Shown here one piece after another: positions 15,505 through 23,767 of a stretch of DNA of 64,000 bases (positions are counted from its first letter, which is position 1; every line of letters starts with the position of its first letter). Both the position numbers and the translations under genes were made by a program. The DNA is from an uncultured Lachnospiraceae bacterium (GTDB lineage: Bacteria > Bacillota > Clostridia > Lachnospirales > Lachnospiraceae). The stretch spans positions 1 to 64,000 of the forward strand of contig ONAD01000011.1 in assembly GCA_900315735.1 (NCBI GenBank), read 5' to 3'. A model generated the notes under the pieces. That model searched no databases and had not been told where the DNA came from. It saw nothing but the letters and a program-made list of their open reading frames with translations.

Positions 15505-16983
15505 TTATCTGTAATAAGCATCAAAAACCTGTTTTGCTGCCGGAACTGCAACGGTACTGCCTGCACCTGCCCCTTCCGCAATTACAACAACTGCAATATC
15601 TTCCTTATCCTCCCGGTGTGCATATCCTACAAACCAGGAATGGCTTTCTCCCTTATTGTTATTAAACTCTGCTGAGCCGGTCTTGCCGTATGCAGTATAA
15701 CTCTGCCCATTTAACTTGGATGCAGTACCATCTGCAACTACACCTGCCATAAATTCCTGCATGGTCTTTGCTTCTTTTTCCGAAAGAAGCTGCTTGCTTG
15801 CAGCCGGCTCATATTTCTTTACTTCTATACCATTTTCATTTTCCGTATGGTCTACCACATAAGGCTTCATCAGAATACCATCGTTGGCAATTGCACTGGT
15901 AATCAATAACATATGGAGTGGTGTTACCAGCGTCTCTCCCTGTCCGATTGCCGTCTGCATCTTCATACTTTCCGGGGATTCATCTGTTAATTTAAACTGA
16001 CTTTTACTTGTTTCAAAGTTTCCCGGCAGTGTCTTATCAAACATCAGATCTGAACAAAGGTCCGAAAGAGAATCTGTGTCCAAAGATAATCCGATATTGG
16101 CATAAGATGAATTACAGGAATTTGCAAAGGACTGCTTCAAATCCTGCGTTCCATGCACGGCATTATTATAACAGTGTATTGTAAAATCATTCTCTGTAAT
16201 ACTTCCGTTACAGCTATAGCTGTAATTCTCATAATCCGGATTTTCCCGGATATATTCTAAGGTTGTAATTATTTTAAACGTAGAGCCAGGCGGATATAAT
16301 CCCTGGGTTGCCCGGTTTAAAAGAACCGAGTTATTATTATCTTCTGAAATAATGGAATCCCAGTCTGCTGCAATAGTATTCGGGTCAAAATCCGGTTTGG
16401 ACACCATGGCAAGCACTTTTCCGGTGGAAGGCTCCATCACAACAACTGCACCATCATAATTACCCAATGCCTGATATGCAGTTTCCTGCAAAGTGGAATC
16501 CAACGTAGTAACCACATTGTCTCCCATGCTTTTTTCATCTTTAATCTCGTTAAACATACGCTCTAATACAAAAGAATGGGAACGTAAAAGATTAAAGTTC
16601 ATATTGGATTCAATACCGGACTTTCCATTGGTGGAAAACCCAACCACATGCGCATACATATTACCATAAGGATATTTCCGGGTTTCATTACCGGCAGCAT
16701 CCACTACGGTCTCGGCTAAAACTTTGCCATCTGCTGACATAATCTTTCCTCTGACCACACGGTCTGCAAAAGTATCCTGTCTGCTATTATATGGACTATT
16801 GATAAAATCTTCGCTTTTTACCATCTGAAAATATACCATATATCCCATCAGGCAGATAAAGATAGCAAGGAAAAAATAAGTAATCACTGCAAATTCTTTA
16901 TTCTTACTAACTGAGGTCCCTGACTTCTGTTTCGAATCCTGATTTTGCTTTCTTTTTTGCTGATTTAGATTCTCCTTTTTCAT
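15505..16983 (-). CDS. Class B penicillin-binding protein (PbpA/FtsI-like transpeptidase)
   Basis: It is a membrane-anchored transpeptidase that cross-links peptidoglycan. The 492 residues have a Lys/Gln-rich cytoplasmic tail, one membrane helix (about 32-52), a short dimerisation region and a transpeptidase domain. The active-site motifs are GSTFKI (S-x2-K), SCN (S-x-N) and YGKTGSAE (K-T-G). It lies directly after FtsW/RodA, the usual SEDS-bPBP partnership in which the SEDS protein polymerises glycan and the PBP cross-links it. The start at 16983 has AAGGAG nine bases upstream and overlaps the SEDS gene by 77 bases, so the two are translated from the same stretch in different frames. Confidence 0.93.
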   Translation of the reverse strand: MKKENLNQQKRKQNQDSKQKSGTSVSKNKEFAVITYFFLAIFICLMGYMVYFQMVKSEDFINSPYNSRQDTFADRVVRGKIMSADGKVLAETVVDAAGNETRKYPYGNMYAHVVGFSTNGKSGIESNMNFNLLRSHSFVLERMFNEIKDEKSMGDNVVTTLDSTLQETAYQALGNYDGAVVVMEPSTGKVLAMVSKPDFDPNTIAADWDSIISEDNNNSVLLNRATQGLYPPGSTFKIITTLEYIRENPDYENYSYSCNGSITENDFTIHCYNNAVHGTQDLKQSFANSCNSSYANIGLSLDTDSLSDLCSDLMFDKTLPGNFETSKSQFKLTDESPESMKMQTAIGQGETLVTPLHMLLITSAIANDGILMKPYVVDHTENENGIEVKKYEPAASKQLLSEKEAKTMQEFMAGVVADGTASKLNGQSYTAYGKTGSAEFNNNKGESHSWFVGYAHREDKEDIAVVVIAEGAGAGSTVAVPAAKQVFDAYYR

Positions 16984-18295
16984 TATGTGACACTCCTTCG
17001 TCTTCCCGCAAAATATATAATCCCTGAATAATGCCAAATATAACCAATGTACTTAACATGGAACTTCCTCCATAGCTGACTAACGGAAGGGTTACTCCGG
17101 TGGATGGAATAAACTTTGTTACTCCGCCAATGGTTAAGAATACCTGAAATCCGTAAATCGTTCCAAGTCCAAGTGCCACCAGCTTATAAAAGGAATCCTT
17201 TAACTGCATGGCAATATTTAAAAACATCAGGAAACAGCTTACACAGACCAAAATCAGGCACAGGGCAAACATTCCACCCAGTTCTTCTGAAATTGCTGCA
17301 AAAATAAAATCCTGCTCTACTACCGGAATTTTATTTGGCATGCCCTGATATAACCCAAGACCGAAAAAGCCTCCGGTCCCGATTGCAAAAAGGGACTGAC
17401 AGATCTGATAGCCCTCATTGTCAATGACTTTAAGCGGTGTTTTCCATGCCACCACACGGACTCTGACATGATTAAATAATTTATAGGCAATTACTGCCGC
17501 TACACTTCCCGCCAGCAGTCCACCGGCAAAATAGAGTGGTTTTCTCGTTGCCACATAAAGCATTGCCATATAAGCCACAAAGAAAATCAATGCGCCACCT
17601 AAATCCCGGGATAATACCAGAATCAATACATGCAGTGCTGCAATCAAAGTGGTAATTACCACCTGGCGGAATTCCGTTGATTTGTGATACATGGCAGCCA
17701 CAAAAAACACAAAAAGAATCTTAATAAATTCAGACGGCTGTACCGTAATTCCTGCTATGGTAAAAGAAATCTTTGCTCCATAGCTGGTGCTTCCTGCGAT
17801 ACATACAATACCAAGTCCCACAATACCAATTGCCGCATAAATCCAGGTAAGATTCCGGAAAAATCCCATCCTCCGTATCATCACCGGAATCACAAGGGAA
17901 ATCACACAGGATACCGCTGCAATCGCAAACTGCTTGATAGCATGTCCGAAATTCAGGCGGGTCAGAATAATAAACCCGATAATCATAAGCATACACATAT
18001 TATTAACCAAAAGTCTCGAAGCCTTCGGATAACATAATTTGTACACATTCCGTACCACAACAAGAAGAATTATCTGCGCCAGATAAAAAATAAAAGTATA
18101 TGCATCCTCAGTCACCGCAAATATAACTAAATATGCCGTAAAATGAATCGCATACAAAATCCTTGCCTGCCGCCTGAATTTCTTTTCCTGTTTTCGTTCT
18201 GATATATTCCGGAATACCGCAAAACATTCATATGTATACACGGAAAACAGAATAATCAGTGCATATTTTGATAATTCCACAATCAAATGAACCAT
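16907..18295 (-). CDS. FtsW/RodA/SpoVE family SEDS glycosyltransferase
   Basis: This polytopic membrane protein (462 residues, about ten hydrophobic segments) polymerises lipid II into glycan strands together with a class B PBP. Conserved landmarks are GITVQPSEFIKI, SRDLGGALI and GVTLPLVSYGGSSML. An unusually long hydrophilic tail (residues ~425-462, Lys/Ser-rich) extends past the last helix and is encoded by the 77 bases shared with the PBP gene. Whether it serves elongation, division or the spore cortex cannot be told; clustering with a PbpA-like PBP resembles rodA-pbpA. It starts 13 bases after the U32 peptidase gene. Confidence 0.93.
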   Translation of the reverse strand: MVHLIVELSKYALIILFSVYTYECFAVFRNISERKQEKKFRRQARILYAIHFTAYLVIFAVTEDAYTFIFYLAQIILLVVVRNVYKLCYPKASRLLVNNMCMLMIIGFIILTRLNFGHAIKQFAIAAVSCVISLVIPVMIRRMGFFRNLTWIYAAIGIVGLGIVCIAGSTSYGAKISFTIAGITVQPSEFIKILFVFFVAAMYHKSTEFRQVVITTLIAALHVLILVLSRDLGGALIFFVAYMAMLYVATRKPLYFAGGLLAGSVAAVIAYKLFNHVRVRVVAWKTPLKVIDNEGYQICQSLFAIGTGGFFGLGLYQGMPNKIPVVEQDFIFAAISEELGGMFALCLILVCVSCFLMFLNIAMQLKDSFYKLVALGLGTIYGFQVFLTIGGVTKFIPSTGVTLPLVSYGGSSMLSTLVIFGIIQGLYILREDEGVSHNEKGESKSAKKKAKSGFETEVRDLS

Positions 18296-18308
18296 AAATA
18301 CCTCTGCT

Positions 18309-20561
18309 TTATTCTACGCCTCGTTTAAAATGTCCATTGGTGCATTCCATCGGCAGCTGCCCCAAAATGCCACCATTTTTATAAATATCACCATAAATTG
18401 TTAAAATCTGTTCTGCCTCTTCTTCCGTCTCTGTCGTAAAGGAAAGCCTTACGGCAGCCGGTGCAATCTTTTTCACGGTTACGTCTTCCTTAAAGAGGCA
18501 GACCGGAAGCGAATTATAAATTACATTATAACATTCCGAGCAGAAATTTTTCACCGGAAAATGTACAGAATAACGGTCTTTTAAGTTCAGCACCTTGGGC
18601 TGATGCATACAGCCTAACGTGTTCTTATGAATACACTGTGCCGTTATCATAAGTGGAAGTCTGCCATAGATAATCATTTCAGACCGGCTGTTTTCTCTTC
18701 TTAAAATCTCCTTCCGGTTCAATTCCACCGGAATTGTATCCTGCATCATTCCAAGACGATAAAAATATTCTGACGCTTCATTGGAATAGGTATATAAATT
18801 ACTGTCGGATACCATCTGCCAGTTTTCATTGCCCCATTCCTTTATAAACGCAATCTCATCAAGACTCCGCACCATAATACCATCTAATGGGAGCTTTTTT
18901 AGCTCCGGCATGATTTTTTTATAAAAAAGACTGGTCTGCTGCCGGAAAATAAATGGGAATACATAAAATGCTTTCTTACCGGATGCATGTACCCTGTCTA
19001 TATCCTCACTTAACTTGCGGATCAGATTTTCTCTTGTATACAACATACAATCAAGATAAACCGCATCCACGAAATCGGCTTTCAATACTGCCAGAAGCTG
19101 TTCTGCGTCTTCAATCAGTACCCGGACTTCTGTGGATGAACCGGCGGGTTGTTGTCCGGAAGTCTGTGATAATGACTGTCCGGAAATCTGCTTTTCATTT
19201 ATGGCATTTCCTTTTGTCTGCCTATCTGTTTCAGCGGAAGAAGTTTTCACCAATTCCGGAAGCGTTCTTTCATAAGGCTTCAGCAGTGCTTCTTCTAATG
19301 CTTCCAACGCACCTCTTCGCAGCTGGTTCAACTGGTTTACCGGCATAAAAATATCATCATCCATTGTAACTTCAAGCTTTTCAAAAACAAATGGTGTATT
19401 TCCTGTCTTTGTAATCTTTTCTGTTACAACTTCATTCGTCAACGGACGATTCTGCGCTACAAGAACCATATCTCCCTGATAAGAAACTTTTATTTTTCCA
19501 TATTGCACTTCTATCTTAGCAGGGCATTCTTTATTTAATATTAACTTTCCTTTAATCTTTTCTTTTAATTCGGTTTCTACATATTCTCTTCGGATATTAT
19601 CCTGAAGAACACCTTCGCTCTTATTATGGGAAGCGCTCTCTCCGCTTAGCATATCACTGTCATTATGATGATAGTAATATCCGCTGGTAAAGCCACCTCG
19701 GTTTCCAAGTTCTAAAAGTGCCCTGATATCCTTCTTCTCCACCGGAATACGGCTTCCATCCAGATAGGAATCCATATATTTCCGGTAAATACTTACTACA
19801 CCGGCAGCATACTCCGGTGTCTTCATCCGTCCTTCTATCTTAAAGGAATATACCCCATGGTCTGCCAGTTCATACAAAAATGGCAGTGTACACATATCCT
19901 TAAGGCTCAGAATCGGTGTTGCATGATGTCCGGTAAGACTTTTTTCTCCCTGCAATACTTCATAGGAAAGGCGGCAAGGCTGTGCACATCTGCCACGGTT
20001 TCCGCTTCTTCCGCCGATGATACTGCTGAAAAGACACTGTCCGGAATAGCAGTAACACAATGCACCATGAATAAAGCTTTCCAGTTCCACGCCTACTTCA
20101 TCATGGATTCTTTGGATTTCTTCTAAGGACATTTCTCTCGCTGTCACCACACGCTCTACGCCCTGTTCCTTTAAGAGTCTTGCACCATCCACATTAGTAA
20201 TGGTCATCTGGGTACTGGTATGTATCGGAAGATTCGGAAAATGAGCTTTGATAAACTCCATAACGCCCATATCCTGCACGATGACAGCATCTAATCCCGC
20301 TTCATAATAAGGGTGCAGATAATCATAGAGCTGTCCTAATTCATATTCTTTTAACAGGGTATTCACCGCAAGAATAATTTTGCGTCCATGAATATGTCCG
20401 AAACGGATTGCTTCTAATAATTCTTCTTCGTTAAAATTATTGGCATATGCTCTTGCACCGAACATACTTCCGCCAAGATATACGGCATCTGCTCCGGCAT
20501 GAATGACTGCCTTTAATGTTTTTAAGGAACCTGCCGGTGCTAAAAGTTCTAACTCTTTCAT
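18309..20561 (-). CDS. Peptidase U32 family protein (with DUF3656-type C-terminus)
   Basis: The 750-residue protein starts with the U32 core: LELLAPAGS at the N-terminus, then ADAVYLGG, and the conserved Cys cluster near residue 168 (ALCYCYSGQCLFSS with GNRGRCAQPCR). These Cys are thought to hold a metal or Fe-S cluster. Relatives include RlhA/TrhP-type RNA hydroxylation enzymes, so 'peptidase' is a historical label and the true activity is unknown. A low-complexity Ser/Thr/Gln linker near residues 455-485 separates the core from a C-terminal domain with another Cys group (CIHKNTLGC, CSEC). AGGAGATGAGGAAAG precedes the ATG. It heads the U32 - ftsW - PBP set. Confidence 0.88.
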   Translation of the reverse strand: MKELELLAPAGSLKTLKAVIHAGADAVYLGGSMFGARAYANNFNEEELLEAIRFGHIHGRKIILAVNTLLKEYELGQLYDYLHPYYEAGLDAVIVQDMGVMEFIKAHFPNLPIHTSTQMTITNVDGARLLKEQGVERVVTAREMSLEEIQRIHDEVGVELESFIHGALCYCYSGQCLFSSIIGGRSGNRGRCAQPCRLSYEVLQGEKSLTGHHATPILSLKDMCTLPFLYELADHGVYSFKIEGRMKTPEYAAGVVSIYRKYMDSYLDGSRIPVEKKDIRALLELGNRGGFTSGYYYHHNDSDMLSGESASHNKSEGVLQDNIRREYVETELKEKIKGKLILNKECPAKIEVQYGKIKVSYQGDMVLVAQNRPLTNEVVTEKITKTGNTPFVFEKLEVTMDDDIFMPVNQLNQLRRGALEALEEALLKPYERTLPELVKTSSAETDRQTKGNAINEKQISGQSLSQTSGQQPAGSSTEVRVLIEDAEQLLAVLKADFVDAVYLDCMLYTRENLIRKLSEDIDRVHASGKKAFYVFPFIFRQQTSLFYKKIMPELKKLPLDGIMVRSLDEIAFIKEWGNENWQMVSDSNLYTYSNEASEYFYRLGMMQDTIPVELNRKEILRRENSRSEMIIYGRLPLMITAQCIHKNTLGCMHQPKVLNLKDRYSVHFPVKNFCSECYNVIYNSLPVCLFKEDVTVKKIAPAAVRLSFTTETEEEAEQILTIYGDIYKNGGILGQLPMECTNGHFKRGVE

Positions 20562-20586
20562 CTTTCCTCATCTCCTATGGGAATTA

Positions 20587-20613
20587 CGAGAAACACGCTT
20601 TGCGAGTTTCTCG
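20587..20613. repeat. CGAGAA-type intergenic hairpin, copy A
   Basis: CGAGAAAC-A-CGC-TTT-GCG-A-GTTTCTCG forms a 27-base hairpin with an 8-bp outer and 3-bp inner stem. It lies between zapA and the U32 gene. A near-identical copy is at 57069-57095, and looser relatives are at 12861-12886 and 37176-37202. Confidence 0.6.
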
Positions 20614-20620
20614 CGTAAAC

Positions 20621-20651
20621 AAAAGGGACAGCGAAACGTCTGCCCCCTTTT
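20621..20651 (-). terminator. Probable terminator after zapA
   Basis: On the minus strand AAAAGGG(G)GCAG pairs with CTGTCCCTTTT around ACGTTTCG, with one bulged G, and is followed by GTTT. It lies 24 bases after the zapA stop. Confidence 0.5.
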
Positions 20652-20674
20652 CTTTTCATAGTTTTTATTCTTTA

Positions 20675-21190
20675 TTACGCTTTCTTTCCGGAAGGCTTTT
20701 CCTCTTTCTTCTCTTCCGTATGATCTGCTTTCTTTTCCTCTGGTTTGTCAGCTTTTCCCGGTTTTTCAAGTTTATCTACTTTACCAAGCAGCGCATCTTC
20801 TAAGGTTGCTTCTAATCTGGTCTTATTTAAAAGCAGCTCTTTATTTTCTTTTTCCAGATCCTTTAATGACTTGGCATCACTTTCCATGCGGATCTGATTA
20901 GAAATCAGTTCATGCTTTAAATCATAGATTTCACGGTCTTTTACCTCTAAATCCTGCTCTAATTTTTCAACCTGATTTTTCGCTTTGAAGTAATCGTCTG
21001 CAATGTTCAATGCCAGCAGTGTGGAACGCATATCACTTGGAATTCTCTTATATTCATCCAGCATTTTAAATTCTGCAATCTTATCATTGATATAAGTTGC
21101 TACCTTCTGTAAATACTCCTGACTTTCATATCCGCTTAAAGTATATACCTTTCCATCAATAATCACTTCTGTATTATTTTTTGCTGCCAT
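20675..21190 (-). CDS. zapA: Cell division protein ZapA
   Basis: ZapA bundles FtsZ protofilaments at the division site. The 171-residue protein has the ZapA N-terminal domain (about 1-70: VIIDGKVYTLSGYESQEYLQKVATYINDKI), with the family's short beta hairpin and helix. A long coiled coil (about 65-135) and a Lys/Glu/Pro-rich tail of 35 residues follow, longer than in E. coli ZapA (about 109 residues). I start it at 21190, where GAGAGG sits eight bases upstream, instead of two codons earlier. It has its own promoter at 21249-21277. Confidence 0.9.
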   Translation of the reverse strand: MAAKNNTEVIIDGKVYTLSGYESQEYLQKVATYINDKIAEFKMLDEYKRIPSDMRSTLLALNIADDYFKAKNQVEKLEQDLEVKDREIYDLKHELISNQIRMESDAKSLKDLEKENKELLLNKTRLEATLEDALLGKVDKLEKPGKADKPEEKKADHTEEKKEEKPSGKKA

Positions 21191-21248
21191 TTTCATTTCC
21201 TCTCTGCGTATCTGCCTAAAAATATTCTCTGACTACTACATATAGCAT

Positions 21249-21277
21249 ATTATAGCCATAAATCTATCGAAAAACAA
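21249..21277 (-). promoter_or_regulatory. Promoter of zapA
   Basis: On the minus strand, TTGTTT (21272-21277), a 17-base spacer and a perfect TATAAT (21249-21254) lie 58 bases before the zapA start, between zapA and ruvB. Confidence 0.6.
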
Positions 21278-21285
21278 CTATTTTC

Positions 21286-22278
21286 TTAGCCCTCTATTCC
21301 AAAGTGATGATATGCAAATTCTGTTGCGACTCTTCCCTTCGGTGTCCGGTTGATAAATCCGTTCTTTACAAGATATGGTTCATAGACATCCTCTATCGTT
21401 CCGGCATCTTCCCCAATCGCTGCCGCAAGAGTATCCAGTCCTACCGGGCCTCCCTGGAATTTTTCAATAATCGTAAGTAAAATATTCCGGTCGTTCTGGT
21501 CTAAGCCCATCTTGTCTACTTCCAGTAAATCCAGTGCAAAGGATGCTACTTCTTTGGTAATTTCACCGCTGTACTGTACCTGTGCGAAATCACGCACTCT
21601 CTTTAAAAGGCGGTTGGCAAGACGTGGCGTTCCTCTGGAACGGCGTGCCAATTCGATTGCACCTTCCTCATCAATCTTTACCTCTAACTTCTTCGCGGAA
21701 TGGACAATAATTGTCTTAAGCTCCTCCACATTATAAAATTCCAGATGATGAACCACTCCAAAACGATCTCTTAAGGGTGCCGATAAAAGTCCGGCTCTGG
21801 TGGTGGCACCAACCAATGTAAAATGCGGTAAATCAAGACGGATAGAACGGGCTGTTGCTCCCTTTCCCACCATAATATCAATGACATAATCCTCCATGGC
21901 AGGATATAATACTTCCTCCACCTGGCGGTTCAGACGATGAATTTCATCTACAAATAAAATGTCACCCTCTGCAAGATTGCTTAAAATAGCCGCCATTTCT
22001 CCCGGCTTTCCAATGGCTGGACCGGAAGTAACTTTCATATGTACGCCCATTTCATTGGCAATGATTCCGGCAAGGGTTGTCTTACCTAATCCCGGCGGTC
22101 CGTAAAACAATACGTGGTCTAAGGACTCGCCACGCTGTTTTGCAGCCTCTATATATACTTTAAGATTTGCTTTCGCTTTCTCCTGACCGATATATTCATC
22201 TAAGGTCATCGGACGCAGTGTTTTTTCGATTTTAATATCTTCATCCTGCATCTGCGTTGAAATTACACGTTTTTCCAT
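21286..22278 (-). CDS. ruvB: Holliday junction branch migration helicase RuvB
   Basis: RuvB is the AAA+ motor of the RuvABC resolvasome. The 330 residues show Walker [10 protein letters not shown] near residue 60, Walker [10 protein letters not shown] near 108, sensor [18 protein letters not shown] near 157, and a C-terminal winged helix ending in the conserved [10 protein letters not shown]. Length matches the family. It follows ruvA by 12 bases. Confidence 0.98.
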   Translation of the reverse strand: MEKRVISTQMQDEDIKIEKTLRPMTLDEYIGQEKAKANLKVYIEAAKQRGESLDHVLFYGPPGLGKTTLAGIIANEMGVHMKVTSGPAIGKPGEMAAILSNLAEGDILFVDEIHRLNRQVEEVLYPAMEDYVIDIMVGKGATARSIRLDLPHFTLVGATTRAGLLSAPLRDRFGVVHHLEFYNVEELKTIIVHSAKKLEVKIDEEGAIELARRSRGTPRLANRLLKRVRDFAQVQYSGEITKEVASFALDLLEVDKMGLDQNDRNILLTIIEKFQGGPVGLDTLAAAIGEDAGTIEDVYEPYLVKNGFINRTPKGRVATEFAYHHFGIEG

Positions 22279-22290
22279 TTTCTGCTCCTC

Positions 22291-22908
22291 TTATAAGAAT
22301 GCCATCTGCTTCAATGCCTGCTTTAAAATATCTTCCACAGAACTGTCTTCCGTAATTTCAATATCACGAAGAACCTTTAAAGCCTCTGAAGAAGAATAGC
22401 CCAGTGAAACCAGTGCCTCCACTGCTTCATTGCGGATTCCTTTTAAGCCGCTGCCGGAAGCTTCCTCTTTGGTATGGCTTAATTTCTGTTCAAACGCATC
22501 CTCTAAACTAAGCTTGTCTTTTAATTCTATAATCAGCCGCTGCGCCGTCTTATTGCCGACACCCGGAGCCTTTGCAATTGCTTTTGCATCATCGGATAAT
22601 ACTGCAAAACGCAAATCATCCGTTGACATGACAGAAAGAATTGCCAGTGCCCCTTTTGGTCCGATTCCGGATACACCAATCAGCAATTTAAATACATTTA
22701 AATCATCTCTGGTAAGGAAGCCATATAAAATAAATGCATCCTCTCTGACGCAGAGATAGGTATAGATTTTTACTTCTTCGCCTACTCCCGGAAGCAGAGA
22801 TAATACCTGACCCGGAATATAAATATTATATCCAATGCCGCCATTTTCAACGACAATGTGATTTTCTCCCACTATTTCGGATAATTCGCCTTTGATATAT
22901 GAATACAT
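22291..22908 (-). CDS. ruvA: Holliday junction DNA helicase subunit RuvA
   Basis: RuvA binds four-way junctions and loads RuvB. The 205-residue protein has the N-terminal OB fold (MYSYIKGELSEI), two helix-hairpin-helix motifs (LIGVSGIGPKGAL near 77 and APGVGNKTAQRLI near 113) and the C-terminal RuvB-binding three-helix domain. AGGAGG precedes the ATG. Its first 37 bases overlap the end of the Gx transporter gene. Confidence 0.97.
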   Translation of the reverse strand: MYSYIKGELSEIVGENHIVVENGGIGYNIYIPGQVLSLLPGVGEEVKIYTYLCVREDAFILYGFLTRDDLNVFKLLIGVSGIGPKGALAILSVMSTDDLRFAVLSDDAKAIAKAPGVGNKTAQRLIIELKDKLSLEDAFEQKLSHTKEEASGSGLKGIRNEAVEALVSLGYSSSEALKVLRDIEITEDSSVEDILKQALKQMAFL

Positions 22909-23381
22909 AATCTTCCTCCTACTTCCTTTGCCACAATTCCAATCAGGGCACCGGTCACAAAGCCTGCAATCAGTAAAACAGGCATATAGTAAATGACATA
23001 GTATGAACTTACCAGAAATCCTGCTACAATAAGCTGTCCCATATTATGTATGATTCCGCCACAGATGCTGACCGTAACTACATGGAAACGGTTCAACCGG
23101 ATTAAAATAAACATAAGAACGAAACTTAATAAGCCTCCGGCAAGTCCATAACAGATGCTGACTACATTTCCAAATAAAATTCCGGTAAGCACAATACGAA
23201 GCACCGATACACACAGAGCCTCTTTCCAGCCAATCAGATACAGCATCAGCACCGTAACAAGATTGGCAAGTCCAAGCTTTACTCCCGGAATTCCAATGAC
23301 AAAGGGCAATATTGCTTCCACATAACTTAATATCATGGCAAGTGCCAAAAACACGCCAAGATATGCTACACTTTTCTTCAT
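22872..23381 (-). CDS. Gx transporter family membrane protein (EetB-like)
   Basis: The 169-residue integral membrane protein has five or six hydrophobic segments. The family landmarks are GIPGVKLGLANLVTVLML near residue 31 and GGIIHNMGQL near 109. Older annotations call it heptaprenyl diphosphate synthase component I, but the fold resembles an ECF transporter S component. In Listeria and enterococci the homologous EetB works with EetA in flavin-based extracellular electron transfer. Here, too, the NusG-domain-II partner is the adjacent upstream gene (8-base gap). It overlaps ruvA by 37 bases. Its substrate is unknown; the EET link is inference from family and neighbour. Confidence 0.82.
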   Translation of the reverse strand: MKKSVAYLGVFLALAMILSYVEAILPFVIGIPGVKLGLANLVTVLMLYLIGWKEALCVSVLRIVLTGILFGNVVSICYGLAGGLLSFVLMFILIRLNRFHVVTVSICGGIIHNMGQLIVAGFLVSSYYVIYYMPVLLIAGFVTGALIGIVAKEVGGRLCIHISKANYPK

Positions 23382-23389
23382 GCTTTCAC

Positions 23390-23767
23390 CTACCCTGCCA
23401 CATCATCCAATGTATTTTGCTGCTCACTTTCTACGGTTACTACAACCCGGTTTGGCAGACAGATAATGGATTCTTTATCTTTGGAAATTGCTTTCTGGTG
23501 CATGCACAACTGATCCGGGCAGTCCGCCTCAAGCATATAGGCAGTCCCATTTTCAATCGTTACGATATTGGTAACTTTTCCATCTATTTTAATCGGAATC
23601 TCTTTATTTTCTGCCAGAGAATATCTGCCATATTCACTGCCATTTACCGTAATGATAATACTGTCACCGCTTCGTAATGCAGAAGTCATTCCCACATAGA
23701 ATACTAAAATAACTACTGCAAGAATTCCCAGCAACAGAATATCATTTTTTCCAAAACGACGGTTCAT
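23390..23767 (-). CDS. NusG domain II-containing membrane-anchored protein (EetA-like)
   Basis: The 125-residue protein has one N-terminal membrane helix (about 10-30) followed by an extracytoplasmic NusG-II domain. It carries CPDQLC (Cys 83 and 88) and IICLPNRVVV (Cys 103), the conserved Cys arrangement of this family. It is not the transcription factor NusG. In Listeria the related EetA is part of the flavin-based extracellular electron transfer locus together with EetB, and here the EetB-like gene follows directly. The start codon abuts the miaB stop, so translation is probably coupled. The lipoprotein ApbE gene, another component type of such systems, lies about 4.5 kb away. Confidence 0.82.
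   Translation of the reverse strand: MNRRFGKNDILLLGILAVVILVFYVGMTSALRSGDSIIITVNGSEYGRYSLAENKEIPIKIDGKVTNIVTIENGTAYMLEADCPDQLCMHQKAISKDKESIICLPNRVVVTVESEQQNTLDDVAG

Noticed and set aside
23390-23767. NusG-like transcription elongation factor
   Set aside because: The protein has a membrane anchor and only NusG domain II with extracytoplasmic Cys; there is no NGN domain.
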